Origin: Longimicrobiales bacterium
GTDB lineage: Bacteria; Gemmatimonadota; Gemmatimonadetes; Longimicrobiales; Gaopeijiaceae
Reading direction: 5' to 3'
Assembly: GCA_951813395.1 (NCBI GenBank)
Contig: OX638356.1
Location: 3,236,501 to 3,300,500 of the forward strand
Length of the DNA: 64,000 nt
The notes under the pieces are model-generated. The model was given only the letters and a program-made list of their open reading frames with translations, was not told the DNA's origin and did not search any database. Every line of letters begins with the position of its first letter. Within the stretch, counting starts at the first letter, position 1. This document shows positions 11,958-20,898 of the stretch, piece after piece. The translations under genes and the position numbers were made by a program.

Positions 11958-12700
11958 AGGGCCCGGGACAGCACCGACTCGTCGAGATCGGCGTTCGTAT
12001 GCACCTGCTGCACATCGTCGTGGTCGTCCAGCGCCTCCAGGAGCCTTAACAGCTGCTCCCCCGTCTTTCCCCCAACCTCCACCTCGTTCCTTGCAACCAT
12101 CGCCAGCTGGGCCGAAGCGACCGGGAGTCCCGCGCCGACGAGCGCGCGGCGCACCTCGTGCAGCGCACCCGCGCCCGCCGTCACCACGTATTCGCCCCTC
12201 TCGCTCGTCACATCGTCCGCGCCTGCGTCAACGGCCGCCTCGAACACCACGTCCTCGTCGACCTCCACCGCGTCGACGTAGATCATCCCCCTGCGGTCGA
12301 ACTGCCAGGCCACGGAGCCCGCCGTCCCCAGGTTGCCGCCATTCTTGTCGAGCAGATGGCGAACCTCGGCAACCGTCCGCTTCTGGTTGTCGGTCAGGGT
12401 CTCGATATACAGGGCCACGCCGCCCGGACCATAGCCCTCGTACACGATCTCCTCGTAGGTCACACCCTCCAGCTCGCCGGTGCCGCGCTTGATGGCCCGG
12501 TCGATGTTCTCCTGGGGCATGTTGGCGGACTTCGCCGCGTCGACGCCGAGCCTGAGTCGCGGGTTGAAGTTGGGGTCCCCGCCTCCCTCCCTCGCCGCCA
12601 CGGTAAGTTCGCGGATCAGCTTGGTGAACATCTGGCCGCGCTTCTGGTCGTTGACCGCCTTCTTGCGCTTGATCTGCGACCATTTGCTGTGTCCGGCCAC
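11954..12700 (-). CDS. yebC: YebC/TACO1 family protein
   Basis: Protein of 248 aa beginning MAGHSKWSQIKRKK, the family signature, with the long conserved N-terminal helical domain and the acidic C-terminal EALDDHDDVQQVHTNAD. The family was annotated as a transcriptional regulator of ruv genes; more recent work connects it with translation of proline-rich stretches. The GTG start at 12700 has GGAGGGAGCT directly upstream. It is the first gene of the long minus-strand run, and ruvC follows with an overlap. Confidence 0.92.
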   Translation of the reverse strand: MAGHSKWSQIKRKKAVNDQKRGQMFTKLIRELTVAAREGGGDPNFNPRLRLGVDAAKSANMPQENIDRAIKRGTGELEGVTYEEIVYEGYGPGGVALYIETLTDNQKRTVAEVRHLLDKNGGNLGTAGSVAWQFDRRGMIYVDAVEVDEDVVFEAAVDAGADDVTSERGEYVVTAGAGALHEVRRALVGAGLPVASAQLAMVARNEVEVGGKTGEQLLRLLEALDDHDDVQQVHTNADLDESVLSRAL

Positions 12701-12762
12701 AGCTCCCTCCGTAGGAAGATGACCCGGCAACCCGGGGATGCGCGCCAGGCGTCCGATGGGAT

Positions 12763-12852
12763 AATATAGCGAACCGCGACATCGTCCGATCCCGCCGAAC
12801 AGCCCCGCATTCCCAGCGGGGTGTCACCTTTTTCGGCCCGGAACGATATAGT
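12763..12852. promoter_or_regulatory. Divergent promoter region with two -10-like boxes
   Basis: The 248-base gap between yebC (minus) and the plug-domain gene (plus) has two AT-rich islands in otherwise GC-rich DNA. TATATT on the minus strand (12768-12763) lies about 65 bases upstream of the yebC start. TATAGT on the plus strand (12847-12852) lies about 100 bases upstream of the next gene. No convincing -35 boxes are seen, so this is a weak call. Confidence 0.3.
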
Positions 12853-12948
12853 ATCTGAAAGGGTTCAACAGATAAGGCCACGGTCCGTCACCAGCCGCCC
12901 TGAAGCCGGCCGGGCGACGGGCCCGAAGCGAACTGCATTGAAGACACC

Positions 12949-14307
12949 ATGATCGAGCACAGACTCCACGCCCTCGCAGCCGTTGTCATCGCGTCCATGC
13001 AGACGGGTCTGCTTGCCGCGCAGGATGCGAACGCACCGACCGGAACCATTCTGGGCATGGTGTACGACAGCACCACCAGCTCTCCCCTCGTCGAGGCCCG
13101 CGTGGCCGTCATGGGCACGTCCGCGATCGCGAACACCACCGGGAACGGGGAGTTCCGCCTCGACGGCGTCCCGGAGGGCGAGCATACGGTGATGTTCTTT
13201 CACCCGAGGCTCGGCACCCTGGGCGTGGCGGGCTCGACCCAGCAGGTCGTCGTCCGGGGCGAGAGCGTGTCCGAAGCCTATCTGGCGATCCCGTCCCGGG
13301 AGACCATCCTCACCGCGTGGTGCTCGGCCGAGACCTCTCTGGGCGACACCTCGATCGGCGGGATCGTCACCGACGCCCTGACCTCGGTCCCGCTGCCGGG
13401 CGCGCGCGTCGTCGCGCTCGGGGACCGCGTGGGCGTCATGCAGAGGAGACAGGTGGTCGCGGAGGCGCGGACCGAGAATTCCGGCGAATTCATGTTGTGC
13501 GGATTGGACGCGGCCGCGGACTTGTCGGTCACCGCAACCTTCGGCACCAATGCAACGCTCCCCAGGGAGATCGTCCGATCGGGTCCGCATGTGCTGGACC
13601 TGACCATTCACATATCCGATCCCGTCACGATCAACGGCACCGTGATGGACTGGGCGACCCGTGAGCCCCTTGCGGGGGCCCAGGTCCGGCTCGTCGGCAC
13701 GAACCACGACATGCTGACGGACGCCGAGGGCAGGTTCGGATTCGCCGGCATCCCCCCCGGCAAGCAGACCATCCAGACGGACAACCTGGGCTACGCCACC
13801 CGGGTCGACTCCCTGACCGTCTTCAGCAACGAAGCGCTCGGCCTCGAGATTCTGCTGGCCACCGAGGCCATCGTGCTCGAACCCCTCGTCGTGACCGGAC
13901 GCAGGAGGGATCGACGGATCCTGACGACGCCGGGAACGCGCTTTTCGGGACTGACCGAGGCGCAGGTGGACTCCATACTGCCACGGCTGTTCGACTTCGC
14001 CTCGCTCGTACGCGCGGCGAGGGTGCCGGGCGTGTCCGTTGCGGAGACCTACATGGCCAATGGGTTCGGGGACCCGCAAATGGGGGTGTGCATCGAGATG
14101 CTCCGGGGCCGCAGCGGCAGCAACCCCAACGCCTGCAACATGGTCGAGGTGCGCATCAACGACGGTCCGGTGCCGGACCCTTCCTTCTTCCTCCACGAGC
14201 TCAATCCGCAGGACATCAGGAGCATCCAGTTCATCACGCCCCTGGAAGCCGGCCTGCTGTACGGTGACAGGGGAAGGAACGGCGTGCTGCTGATCTATAC
14301 GCGGTAG
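12949..14307 (+). CDS. Secreted carboxypeptidase-regulatory-like protein with TonB plug-like C-terminus
   Basis: Protein of 452 aa. A signal peptide (about 1-24, ending LLAAQ) is followed by three Ig-like carboxypeptidase-regulatory repeats (about 32-105, 130-205, 220-290). The C-terminal domain (about 300-452) has plug-domain features: LEPLVVTGRR near 300 and a final segment with LNPQDIRSIQFI, LLYGDRGRNGV and LLIYT. It looks like the N-terminal part of a SusC/TonB-dependent receptor with no beta-barrel after it. The function is unknown; a surface or outer-membrane role is inferred. It stands alone, divergent from yebC and convergent with the EF-G-like gene. Confidence 0.78.
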   Translation: MIEHRLHALAAVVIASMQTGLLAAQDANAPTGTILGMVYDSTTSSPLVEARVAVMGTSAIANTTGNGEFRLDGVPEGEHTVMFFHPRLGTLGVAGSTQQVVVRGESVSEAYLAIPSRETILTAWCSAETSLGDTSIGGIVTDALTSVPLPGARVVALGDRVGVMQRRQVVAEARTENSGEFMLCGLDAAADLSVTATFGTNATLPREIVRSGPHVLDLTIHISDPVTINGTVMDWATREPLAGAQVRLVGTNHDMLTDAEGRFGFAGIPPGKQTIQTDNLGYATRVDSLTVFSNEALGLEILLATEAIVLEPLVVTGRRRDRRILTTPGTRFSGLTEAQVDSILPRLFDFASLVRAARVPGVSVAETYMANGFGDPQMGVCIEMLRGRSGSNPNACNMVEVRINDGPVPDPSFFLHELNPQDIRSIQFITPLEAGLLYGDRGRNGVLLIYTR

Positions 14308-14347
14308 GGAGCGGGCCCCCATGCGGCGCGGGACCGGCCGGGACCGG

Positions 14348-16438
14348 TCAGTCGTCCTTCTCCTCCGCCTCGGCCACGATCTGCGCAACCCGCGCCGCGG
14401 GGACGAAGTCGTACCCGAGCATCTTGCGCCTGTGGTGCCCCCTGCCCTGGGTGATCGAACGCAACACCGACGCGTACTTGTGGAGCTCCGCCTCGGCCAC
14501 CTGGGCCTTGATCGCGGTCTTTCCGCCCTCGGGCTCCATGCCCAGCACCCGCGCCGAGCGTCCGTTCAGATCTCCCATGATGTCGCCCAGGTACTCGTCC
14601 GGCGCGGTGACCGTGATTTCGAGGATCGGCTCGAGAAGCGCCGGATTCGCCTTCTCGGCAACGTTCCTGAACGCATAGGAACCGGCGACCTTGAAGGCGA
14701 TGTCGGATGAATCCACCGAGTGGTACGAGCCGTCGTAGCACTCGGCAGCGAAGTCGACCAGGGGATACCCCGCAACCACGCCCTTCGCCGCCGCCTCCTG
14801 GATCCCGCGGTCGACCGACGGCACGTACTTGGTGGGGATTACGCCGCCCTTGATCGAGTTGACGAATTCGTACCCCTCGCCCCGACCCAGAGGGCGCAGG
14901 CGAACCCGGCAGTCGCCGAACTGGCCGCGGCCGCCGGTCTGCTTCTTGAAGCGCCCCTGTCCCTCCGCCGATGTCCTGATCGTCTCCCGATAGGCGATCC
15001 GCGGGCGCTCCGTCTCCACCGACACGGAGTACTTCCGCTTCATGCGCTCGAACTGCACGTCGAGGTGAAGCTCACCCATCCCGCGCGCGATGGTCTGCCG
15101 CAACTCCGGGTTGAACTCGGCGACGAACGTGGGGTCCTCCTCGCGCAGCTTGCCCAATGCCTCGCCCAGCTTGTCCTCGTCGGCCCGCGCCGCACCGCGT
15201 ACCGCGATCGAGATATCCGGGCTCGGGAACGCCACCCCCTCGAGGGTCACGGAGTGCGCGGTGCCACAGAGCGTGTCGTTGGTGTGGGTGGACTTGAGCT
15301 TGGCGACGACTCCTATGTCGCCCGCGTGCAGCGCCTCGACCTCCACGCGCTCCTTCGCCTGCGGAATGGCCAGGTGATTGATCCGCTCCGTCGCATTGCG
15401 CGTCGTGTTCCGCAGCTCGGTGCCGTTCACGATCATCCCCGAGTACACGCGGAAGAGCGACAGCTCCCCGACATGAGGCTCCGCGCTCGTCTTGAAGACC
15501 AGGGCGCTCACGCCCTCGTCGTCGGCCGCGCGCAGCCGGACCGAGTCCCCGTTGGCCCCCGCGGCTTCGATGTCCCCGCCCTGGCCCGGATGCGGGAGCA
15601 GTTCGACCATCTTCTCCGCGAGGGCGCGCACGCCGTAGGACTGCTCGGCCGCCCCGCAAAACACCGGGACCGCCTCGCCCTCGGCCACCGCCACCGCCAA
15701 CGCCTCGATCTGTTCCTCCGGCGAAATCCCGTCGCCCTCCAGGTAGCGGTCGAGGAGGTCCTCGTCGGTCGTGGCGAGCGTCTCCATCAGCTCGGTCGTC
15801 CACTCCTCGACCTCATCCGCCATATCGTCCGGGACCGGTCCCTCCTCGTACTCGCCCGTCACCGTGCCCGGCTTGTAGAAGCGGGCCTTCCCCGTGAAGA
15901 GGTTCACGATGCCCCGAAACCCGTCTCCCGTTCCGATCGGAACCTCCACCGGGATCGCTCCCGGGGCGAGCATTTCCTTCACCTCGTTCAGCACCTTCGC
16001 GAAGTTGGCGTGCACCTTGTCCATCATGGACACGAACACCATGCGCGGAAGACCCCGATCCTCGCAGAGCTGCCACACCATCTCGGTCCCCACCTCCACG
16101 CCCGACGTCCCGCTCACCGTGACGACCGCTGCATCGGCCACCCGCGCAGCGGCGGTCGCCTCGCCGATGAAGTCCATGTATCCCGGGGTGTCCAGCAGGT
16201 TGATCTTCGTTCCGTTCCACACGGCGTGCGCGACCGTGAGCTGCATGGACATGCCGTGACCCGTCTCCTCGGGCGTCGTCATCGTCAGCGCCGTGCCATC
16301 GCCCACGTTCCCCTTGCGGCGCGAGGTTCCGGACGCAAAGCACACCGCGTCTATAAGGGTCGATTTCCCCGACCCGCCGTGTCCGAGCACCACCACGTTG
16401 CGGATCTGTTCCGTTCTGAAAGACTTGGCCGCGGCCAT
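14348..16438 (-). CDS. Elongation factor G-like GTPase (EF-G-2 / FusA2 type)
   Basis: Protein of 696 aa with all five EF-G domains. The P-loop is GHGGSGKS (19-26) rather than the GHIDAGKT of housekeeping EF-G. DTPGY lies at 83-87. The G4 guanine-specificity motif is MMDK (138-141) instead of NKxD, a deviation worth noting. Domain IV (GRGQFGDCRVRL) and domain V are intact. The ATG at 16438 has GGGAGGTGGC just upstream. EF-G-2 paralogues are known in Thermus and others; their role is less clear than that of EF-G1. Confidence 0.88.
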   Translation of the reverse strand: MAAAKSFRTEQIRNVVVLGHGGSGKSTLIDAVCFASGTSRRKGNVGDGTALTMTTPEETGHGMSMQLTVAHAVWNGTKINLLDTPGYMDFIGEATAAARVADAAVVTVSGTSGVEVGTEMVWQLCEDRGLPRMVFVSMMDKVHANFAKVLNEVKEMLAPGAIPVEVPIGTGDGFRGIVNLFTGKARFYKPGTVTGEYEEGPVPDDMADEVEEWTTELMETLATTDEDLLDRYLEGDGISPEEQIEALAVAVAEGEAVPVFCGAAEQSYGVRALAEKMVELLPHPGQGGDIEAAGANGDSVRLRAADDEGVSALVFKTSAEPHVGELSLFRVYSGMIVNGTELRNTTRNATERINHLAIPQAKERVEVEALHAGDIGVVAKLKSTHTNDTLCGTAHSVTLEGVAFPSPDISIAVRGAARADEDKLGEALGKLREEDPTFVAEFNPELRQTIARGMGELHLDVQFERMKRKYSVSVETERPRIAYRETIRTSAEGQGRFKKQTGGRGQFGDCRVRLRPLGRGEGYEFVNSIKGGVIPTKYVPSVDRGIQEAAAKGVVAGYPLVDFAAECYDGSYHSVDSSDIAFKVAGSYAFRNVAEKANPALLEPILEITVTAPDEYLGDIMGDLNGRSARVLGMEPEGGKTAIKAQVAEAELHKYASVLRSITQGRGHHRRKMLGYDFVPAARVAQIVAEAEEKDD

Positions 16439-16675
16439 GCCACCTCCCGTTGCTGATTGCCTGATTCCGTTCACCCGAAGCCGCACGCCGCCCATGGGCG
16501 CGCCGCCATCCTCGGGTGATCGGGCACCTTCGCGATTGGCGAAGGGTTGCAGATTGTAGAAACCGTGCCACGCACGGGTCAAGGAGAGGGCCTCTCGGCA
16601 ACCGCGCGCCGCACCGCCCCGGCAACCCGGCGCCCTCGGCGGTCCCGGTGCCCGTGCGGGCCCGTCCACGGACCG

Positions 16676-17677
16676 CTAGTTGGCCTTCGTCTGCCTCGAC
16701 ACCCGGTCCAGAAGCTCGCGCTCGTCAGCGGTGAGCGACTCGATGCCCCTGGCCGATATCTTGTCCAGAACCTCATCGACCTTGTCGAGTTCGGCGCGTT
16801 CCCTGGACGCGCGCTGACGAGCCCTCCGCTCTTCGAAGGCGGCCGCGACCCGTCCCGACCCGGCGGCCTCGTCCCGTCCCTGCCGTCCCCGCCGGGAAGC
16901 CCCCGCCTCCCCTCCAGGCGACGCCCCGCGCGGTCCGGCGCCCCACCTGCGGGCACGCTTCTCCCCGGCCGTCCGGCGAGGACCGGCCCCCCCGCGACCC
17001 CGACCGCGACCCCGACCGCGACCGCCCCTCCGCCCGGACCCCCTGGCCCCCGACCCTCCATATCCATCCCCGTAGACCGGCATCCACCCGCTCTTCACCA
17101 GCAGGAAACCGGCCACCGCGCCCCCCAGGTGCGCCAGGTGCGCGACACCGTCGCGCGCCGGCCCGATCGCACTCACAAAGCTCAGAGCCACCAGAAACGC
17201 GACCAGCCACTTCACCCGCACGGGGAACATGCCCCAGATGTAGACCGGCTGTTCCGGCCACGCCAACGCGAAGGCGAGCATCAGTCCGTAGCACGCCGCC
17301 GACGCCCCCACGATCGTCGCGCCCGAGAACGCGAAGCTGAGCAGCACGCCGCCCAGCCCGCACACCAGGTAGAACCTGATGAACATGTCCGATCCCCAGC
17401 GCTCCTCGAGGGGCGGCCCGAAAAAGAACAGGAAGAGCAGGTTCATCAGCAGGTGCCAGAGGCCGGCGTGCACGAACATGTACGTCACCATGCCCCATGG
17501 CCGGTCCGCAAGACGGGCGGGCGAGAACGCAAAGAGATCGATGATCAGCTCCCGGCCTACGGCGAGGCTGACCAGGAAGGCCAGGGCATTGGCAATGAGC
17601 AGGATCCTGACCCATTGCGTGACGTGCAGGCGCAACGAGGGACCGCCGAACGACGACGACTGGTTCACGTATCTCAC
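16676..17677 (-). CDS. Rhomboid family intramembrane serine protease with Arg/Gly-rich tail
   Basis: Protein of 333 aa. Six membrane helices occupy about residues 20-195. The rhomboid dyad is Ser126 in GASAACYG (usual GASGA) and His183 in HLAHLGG; the WHLLMN motif (75-80) also fits. The cytoplasmic tail has a low-complexity Gly-Arg stretch (about 200-230), then a basic and a charged helical segment. The GTG start at 17677 has GGAGGGATGCC upstream. The substrate is unknown. It lies 4-75 bases from ddl, depending on the start. Confidence 0.85.
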   Translation of the reverse strand: MRYVNQSSSFGGPSLRLHVTQWVRILLIANALAFLVSLAVGRELIIDLFAFSPARLADRPWGMVTYMFVHAGLWHLLMNLLFLFFFGPPLEERWGSDMFIRFYLVCGLGGVLLSFAFSGATIVGASAACYGLMLAFALAWPEQPVYIWGMFPVRVKWLVAFLVALSFVSAIGPARDGVAHLAHLGGAVAGFLLVKSGWMPVYGDGYGGSGARGSGRRGGRGRGRGRGRGGAGPRRTAGEKRARRWGAGPRGASPGGEAGASRRGRQGRDEAAGSGRVAAAFEERRARQRASRERAELDKVDEVLDKISARGIESLTADERELLDRVSRQTKAN

Positions 17678-17753
17678 GGCATCCCTCCTGCCCGGCTCCT
17701 CTCGGCAACCCACGGCAACATTCCGCCACCACCGGGATGCGCGCAACACGACC

Positions 17754-18833
17754 TCACCATCGGCTCCGATGCCCCGTCCGCGAGCCGAGCCTGCAGATCC
17801 GTTCGCACAATTGCGGAAACTCGATGCCCGCCGCCCTCGCGGCCTTCGGCAGCAGGCTGTTCCCGGTCAGGCCGGGAAGCGCGTTGGATTCAAGGCACCA
17901 CGCCTTCCCGTCCCCGTCCACCATGAAGTCTACGCGCGAGAAGTGCTCCATTCCAAGCAGCCGGTGTACGTCCAGCGCCATCCGCTGCAGCGTGCCGGTC
18001 AGCCCCTGGCCAATCCGCGCCGGCGCGATCTCCTGCGCCATGCCCGCCTCGTACTTGCAATCGAAGTCGAACAGTTCGCGCACCGGCCGGATCTCCACGA
18101 CCGGCAGCGCCGCGCCGTCCAGGATCCCGACCGTGAACTCGCGGCCCTTCACATATGCCTCGTACATCACGGTATCCCCGCCTCCGGCCGCCAACGCCGT
18201 CGCCTCGTCCACCGCCGACGCCGTCCTCGCCAGCGTCAGCCGTACCGACGAACCGCCCGATACCGGCTTGACGATCACCGGCAATCCAAGCCGCCGGGCC
18301 ACGACATCGCCAGCCTCCTCGCCCGCGATCCAGTCCGGGGTCGGCACGCCGCCGTCCCGCAGGAGGCGCTTGGTGAGGTCCTTGTTCATGGCCAGCGCAC
18401 ACGCCACGGGGCCGCTCCCGGCGTACGGAATCCCCGACACTTCGAGCAGCGTCTGAATCGTGCCGTCCTCTCCCGCTCCGCCGTGGAGTGCGAGGAAAAC
18501 AACATCCGCCTCGGCCAGCGCGGCCTCCGACGCGATTACCGCGGCGTCCGGAAGGGTGTTCGGCGCGCCTGCGGGAGGCTCGGGCACATCGGCGCGCCCG
18601 ATCCCCGCTTCCAGAATCCCGCGTTCGAGCGCCGGGGAAAGGGGCCCCGCGGCCGAATCGATGCCGGTTACCCGGTGTCCCGCGCTCCGCAGCGCCGCGG
18701 CCACCTGGCAGCCGCTCGCCAGCGACACGCCGCGCTCCTCGGAGCTGCCGCCCAGGAGGACCACAACGCGCATCGGTGCCTCACGCGACTCCGTGTTGCG
18801 CGCTCTCCCCCCGTCCCCGCCCCCGTCGCTCAT
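17754..18833 (-). CDS. ddl: D-alanine--D-alanine ligase
   Basis: Protein of 359 aa with an ATP-grasp fold. It forms D-Ala-D-Ala for peptidoglycan. Seen are LHGGAGEDGTIQ, the ATP-loop VSGGSSV, EIRPV, and the metal/substrate region ESNALPGLT (usual E-N-T-PG-T pattern). The start at 18833 overlaps the stop of the cystathionine beta-synthase gene (ATGA). An ATG at residue 21 (MRVVVLLGG) is an alternative start that fits the family better. Confidence 0.9.
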   Translation of the reverse strand: MSDGGGDGGRARNTESREAPMRVVVLLGGSSEERGVSLASGCQVAAALRSAGHRVTGIDSAAGPLSPALERGILEAGIGRADVPEPPAGAPNTLPDAAVIASEAALAEADVVFLALHGGAGEDGTIQTLLEVSGIPYAGSGPVACALAMNKDLTKRLLRDGGVPTPDWIAGEEAGDVVARRLGLPVIVKPVSGGSSVRLTLARTASAVDEATALAAGGGDTVMYEAYVKGREFTVGILDGAALPVVEIRPVRELFDFDCKYEAGMAQEIAPARIGQGLTGTLQRMALDVHRLLGMEHFSRVDFMVDGDGKAWCLESNALPGLTGNSLLPKAARAAGIEFPQLCERICRLGSRTGHRSRW

Positions 18834-20236
18834 GGCGACGCCGCCAGCGACCGGACAAGGTCGTGCCGGGTCAGGATGCCATCCAGGGAACCGTTCGCGC
18901 GGATCAGGACCGCGTGCGCGCCGCGCGTCAGCAGCCGCGTGGCGGCGTCCGCGTCGGCGTATTCGTCCACCACGGGGTACGGCGGCCCCATCACCGATTC
19001 CACGTCCTGATCGAGCACGGTGCGGTCGGCCAGCACCGCGCCCATGAGCTCGCGCTCCGCGACGCTACCGACGCACTCCCCGGCAACCACCACCGGGAGC
19101 TGCGACACGTTGTGGGAGGACAGCGTCGAGACGGCCATCCGCACCGGTGTCTCGGGCGTCACCGTGAGCAGGCCCGGCAGCCGTTCGAGCTTGGCCGCCG
19201 CCATCTCGCCCACGGTGGCCTGCTTCCGCTCCAGGAAGCCGTTGTTGCGCATCCACTCGTCGTCGTACTGCTTGGTGAGGTACCGCTCTCCCCAGTCGCA
19301 CAGGATGGCGACGACCAGCGCGTCCGGGTCGTCGAGGCGGCGCGCCTCCTCCAGCGCCGCGTGCACGATCAGGCCCGTCGACCCGCCCACGAACAGCCCC
19401 TCCTCGCGTGCCAGCCGGCGGGCCATGGCAAACGCGTCCGCGTCGCTCACCGTCCGGTACTCGTCGATGTACTCGACGTCCAGCGTCCCGGGAATCCCGT
19501 CGTTCCCCAGGCCCTCGACCTTGTAGGGTTCGCCGGCGCCGACCTCTCCCGTCCCGTAGTAGCCCGAGATGACAGACCCCACGGGATCGACGCCCATCAC
19601 CCGGATTTCCGGGTTCCGTTCCTTCAGGTACTTCCCCGTGCCGGAGATGGTCCCGCCCGTACCCGCGCCGGCGATGAAGTGCGTGATCCCGCCCTCGGTC
19701 TGTTCCCACAATTCGGGACCCGTGGTCAGGTAGTGCGCCTCGGGGTTGTCGCGGTTCTGGAACTGGTCGGCCAGAAACGCGCCGGGAGTGGCCTCGGCGA
19801 TGGACCGGGCACGGTTCACGTAGTGGTCCGGATGATCCGGCGGCACGGCGGTCGGGGTGATCACCACCTCGGCGCCGAAGGCCCGCAGAAGCTTGACCTT
19901 CTCCCGGCTCATCTTGTCGGGCATGGTGAAGATGCACCTGTATCCGCGCGACGCGGCCGCCATCGCGAGCGCAAGCCCCGTGTTGCCGCTCGTGCCCTCG
20001 ACCACCGTGCCGCCCGGCCGGAGCAGCCCGCGGGCCTCGGCGGCGCGGATGATCGCGATCCCGATCCGGTCCTTGACCGATCCGCCCGGGTTCATGAACT
20101 CGGCCTTGCCGTACACCGGCGTGCGCGTCCCTGCCGTGACCCGGGTCAGCCTGACCAGCGGCGTCCACCCGATCAGATCGAGGACGTCGTCGTACGGTCT
20201 CGCGTGGCGCGGGGCGCGGCCCGCCCCCGGGGTCAC
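18830..20236 (-). CDS. Cystathionine beta-synthase (PLP domain plus CBS pair)
   Basis: Protein of 468 aa. The PLP domain (about 15-330) has the Schiff-base Lys55 in NPGGSVKDR, the TSGNTG loop and the GAGTGGTISG phosphate loop. The C-terminal Bateman module is two CBS domains (about 340-468). It condenses serine with homocysteine, or acts as an O-acetylserine sulfhydrylase-like enzyme. The GTG start at 20236 overlaps the upstream lipoprotein gene's stop (GTGA), which removes a spurious Arg-rich extension. Confidence 0.9.
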   Translation of the reverse strand: MTPGAGRAPRHARPYDDVLDLIGWTPLVRLTRVTAGTRTPVYGKAEFMNPGGSVKDRIGIAIIRAAEARGLLRPGGTVVEGTSGNTGLALAMAAASRGYRCIFTMPDKMSREKVKLLRAFGAEVVITPTAVPPDHPDHYVNRARSIAEATPGAFLADQFQNRDNPEAHYLTTGPELWEQTEGGITHFIAGAGTGGTISGTGKYLKERNPEIRVMGVDPVGSVISGYYGTGEVGAGEPYKVEGLGNDGIPGTLDVEYIDEYRTVSDADAFAMARRLAREEGLFVGGSTGLIVHAALEEARRLDDPDALVVAILCDWGERYLTKQYDDEWMRNNGFLERKQATVGEMAAAKLERLPGLLTVTPETPVRMAVSTLSSHNVSQLPVVVAGECVGSVAERELMGAVLADRTVLDQDVESVMGPPYPVVDEYADADAATRLLTRGAHAVLIRANGSLDGILTRHDLVRSLAASP

Positions 20237-20898
20237 CGTTGTCTCCGGGTGGCCGGGGCGATCCCGGCGGCGCCGCGCCGCACGACAACCGTGGCGCCGC
20301 CGCCGCGCCAAATGGCAGCCCCGCCACCGCCGCGCCAAATGGCAACCCCGTCACCGGCCCGCCAAATGTTCTTTTCCGCTAACCCTGACGTTACGTCAGG
20401 CTCGGGGGCCAACGTGAGCGCCGTCTCGGGACGGGCGCGGGGATCGGTCATACCGCCATCCGACTCGCTCCACAACGCCGCGGCAACCGTGTCCGGAGTC
20501 TCATCGGATGGCTCCTTCGCGGGCGCTCCTCCGCTCTTCGAGAAGTGTACCGGCACGCGCGCCCACACCTTGAGCGGCTCCCCCGCCCGCCGCGCGGGTG
20601 CGAACTCCATGCTCCTGGCTCCGTGGAGCGCCGCGGAATCGAGGGCTGCGTGACCGCTGCTTTCCAGCACGGCGACGCTGTCCACGCCACCCTCCCGATT
20701 GACCAGCACGCGCACGATGGTGCTCCCCTCGACGTCCTGGTCCCACAGTTCGAGGGGGTATTCCACGGGGCTCTCCGAAAACAGCGGCGTGGGCCGCTCG
20801 ATCCCCTGATCGCCACCGCACCCCAGGGCGAGCCAGGTCACCAGGAGGCCGTAGCGGCTGAACTCGTTCAACGTCACCCATCCTCTCCGTCCAGTCAT
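20233..20898 (-). CDS. Lipoprotein with TonB C-terminal-like domain
   Basis: Protein of 221 aa. A short N-terminus and hydrophobic segment end in LALGC, a lipobox-like site. The TonB/TolA C-terminal-type domain follows (about 45-120: STIVRVLVNREGGVDSV, AALDSAALHGARSMEF). The last 55 residues change character: they hold the repeated AIWRGGG and no recognisable fold, encoded by a DNA repeat and palindrome. The gene overlaps the next one by GTGA and starts just before the mutS stop (20895). Confidence 0.7.
   Translation of the reverse strand: MTGRRGWVTLNEFSRYGLLVTWLALGCGGDQGIERPTPLFSESPVEYPLELWDQDVEGSTIVRVLVNREGGVDSVAVLESSGHAALDSAALHGARSMEFAPARRAGEPLKVWARVPVHFSKSGGAPAKEPSDETPDTVAAALWSESDGGMTDPRARPETALTLAPEPDVTSGLAEKNIWRAGDGVAIWRGGGGAAIWRGGGATVVVRRGAAGIAPATRRQR
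20297..20400. repeat. Short imperfect repeats and a 17-bp palindrome in the 3' end of the TonB-like gene
   Basis: GCCAAATGG or GCCAAATGT recurs three times with about 27-base spacing (near 20307-20371), each within a CACCGCCGCGCCAAATGGCA-like unit. Just beyond lies a perfect inverted repeat, CCTGACGT (20384-20391), T, ACGTCAGG (20393-20400). The stretch is coding in frame, but its composition differs from the domain before it. Confidence 0.7.

Noticed and set aside
12865-14388. 507-codon minus-strand open frame opposite the plug-domain gene
   Set aside because: It has no recognisable domain; the plus frame has a signal peptide and clear repeated domains.
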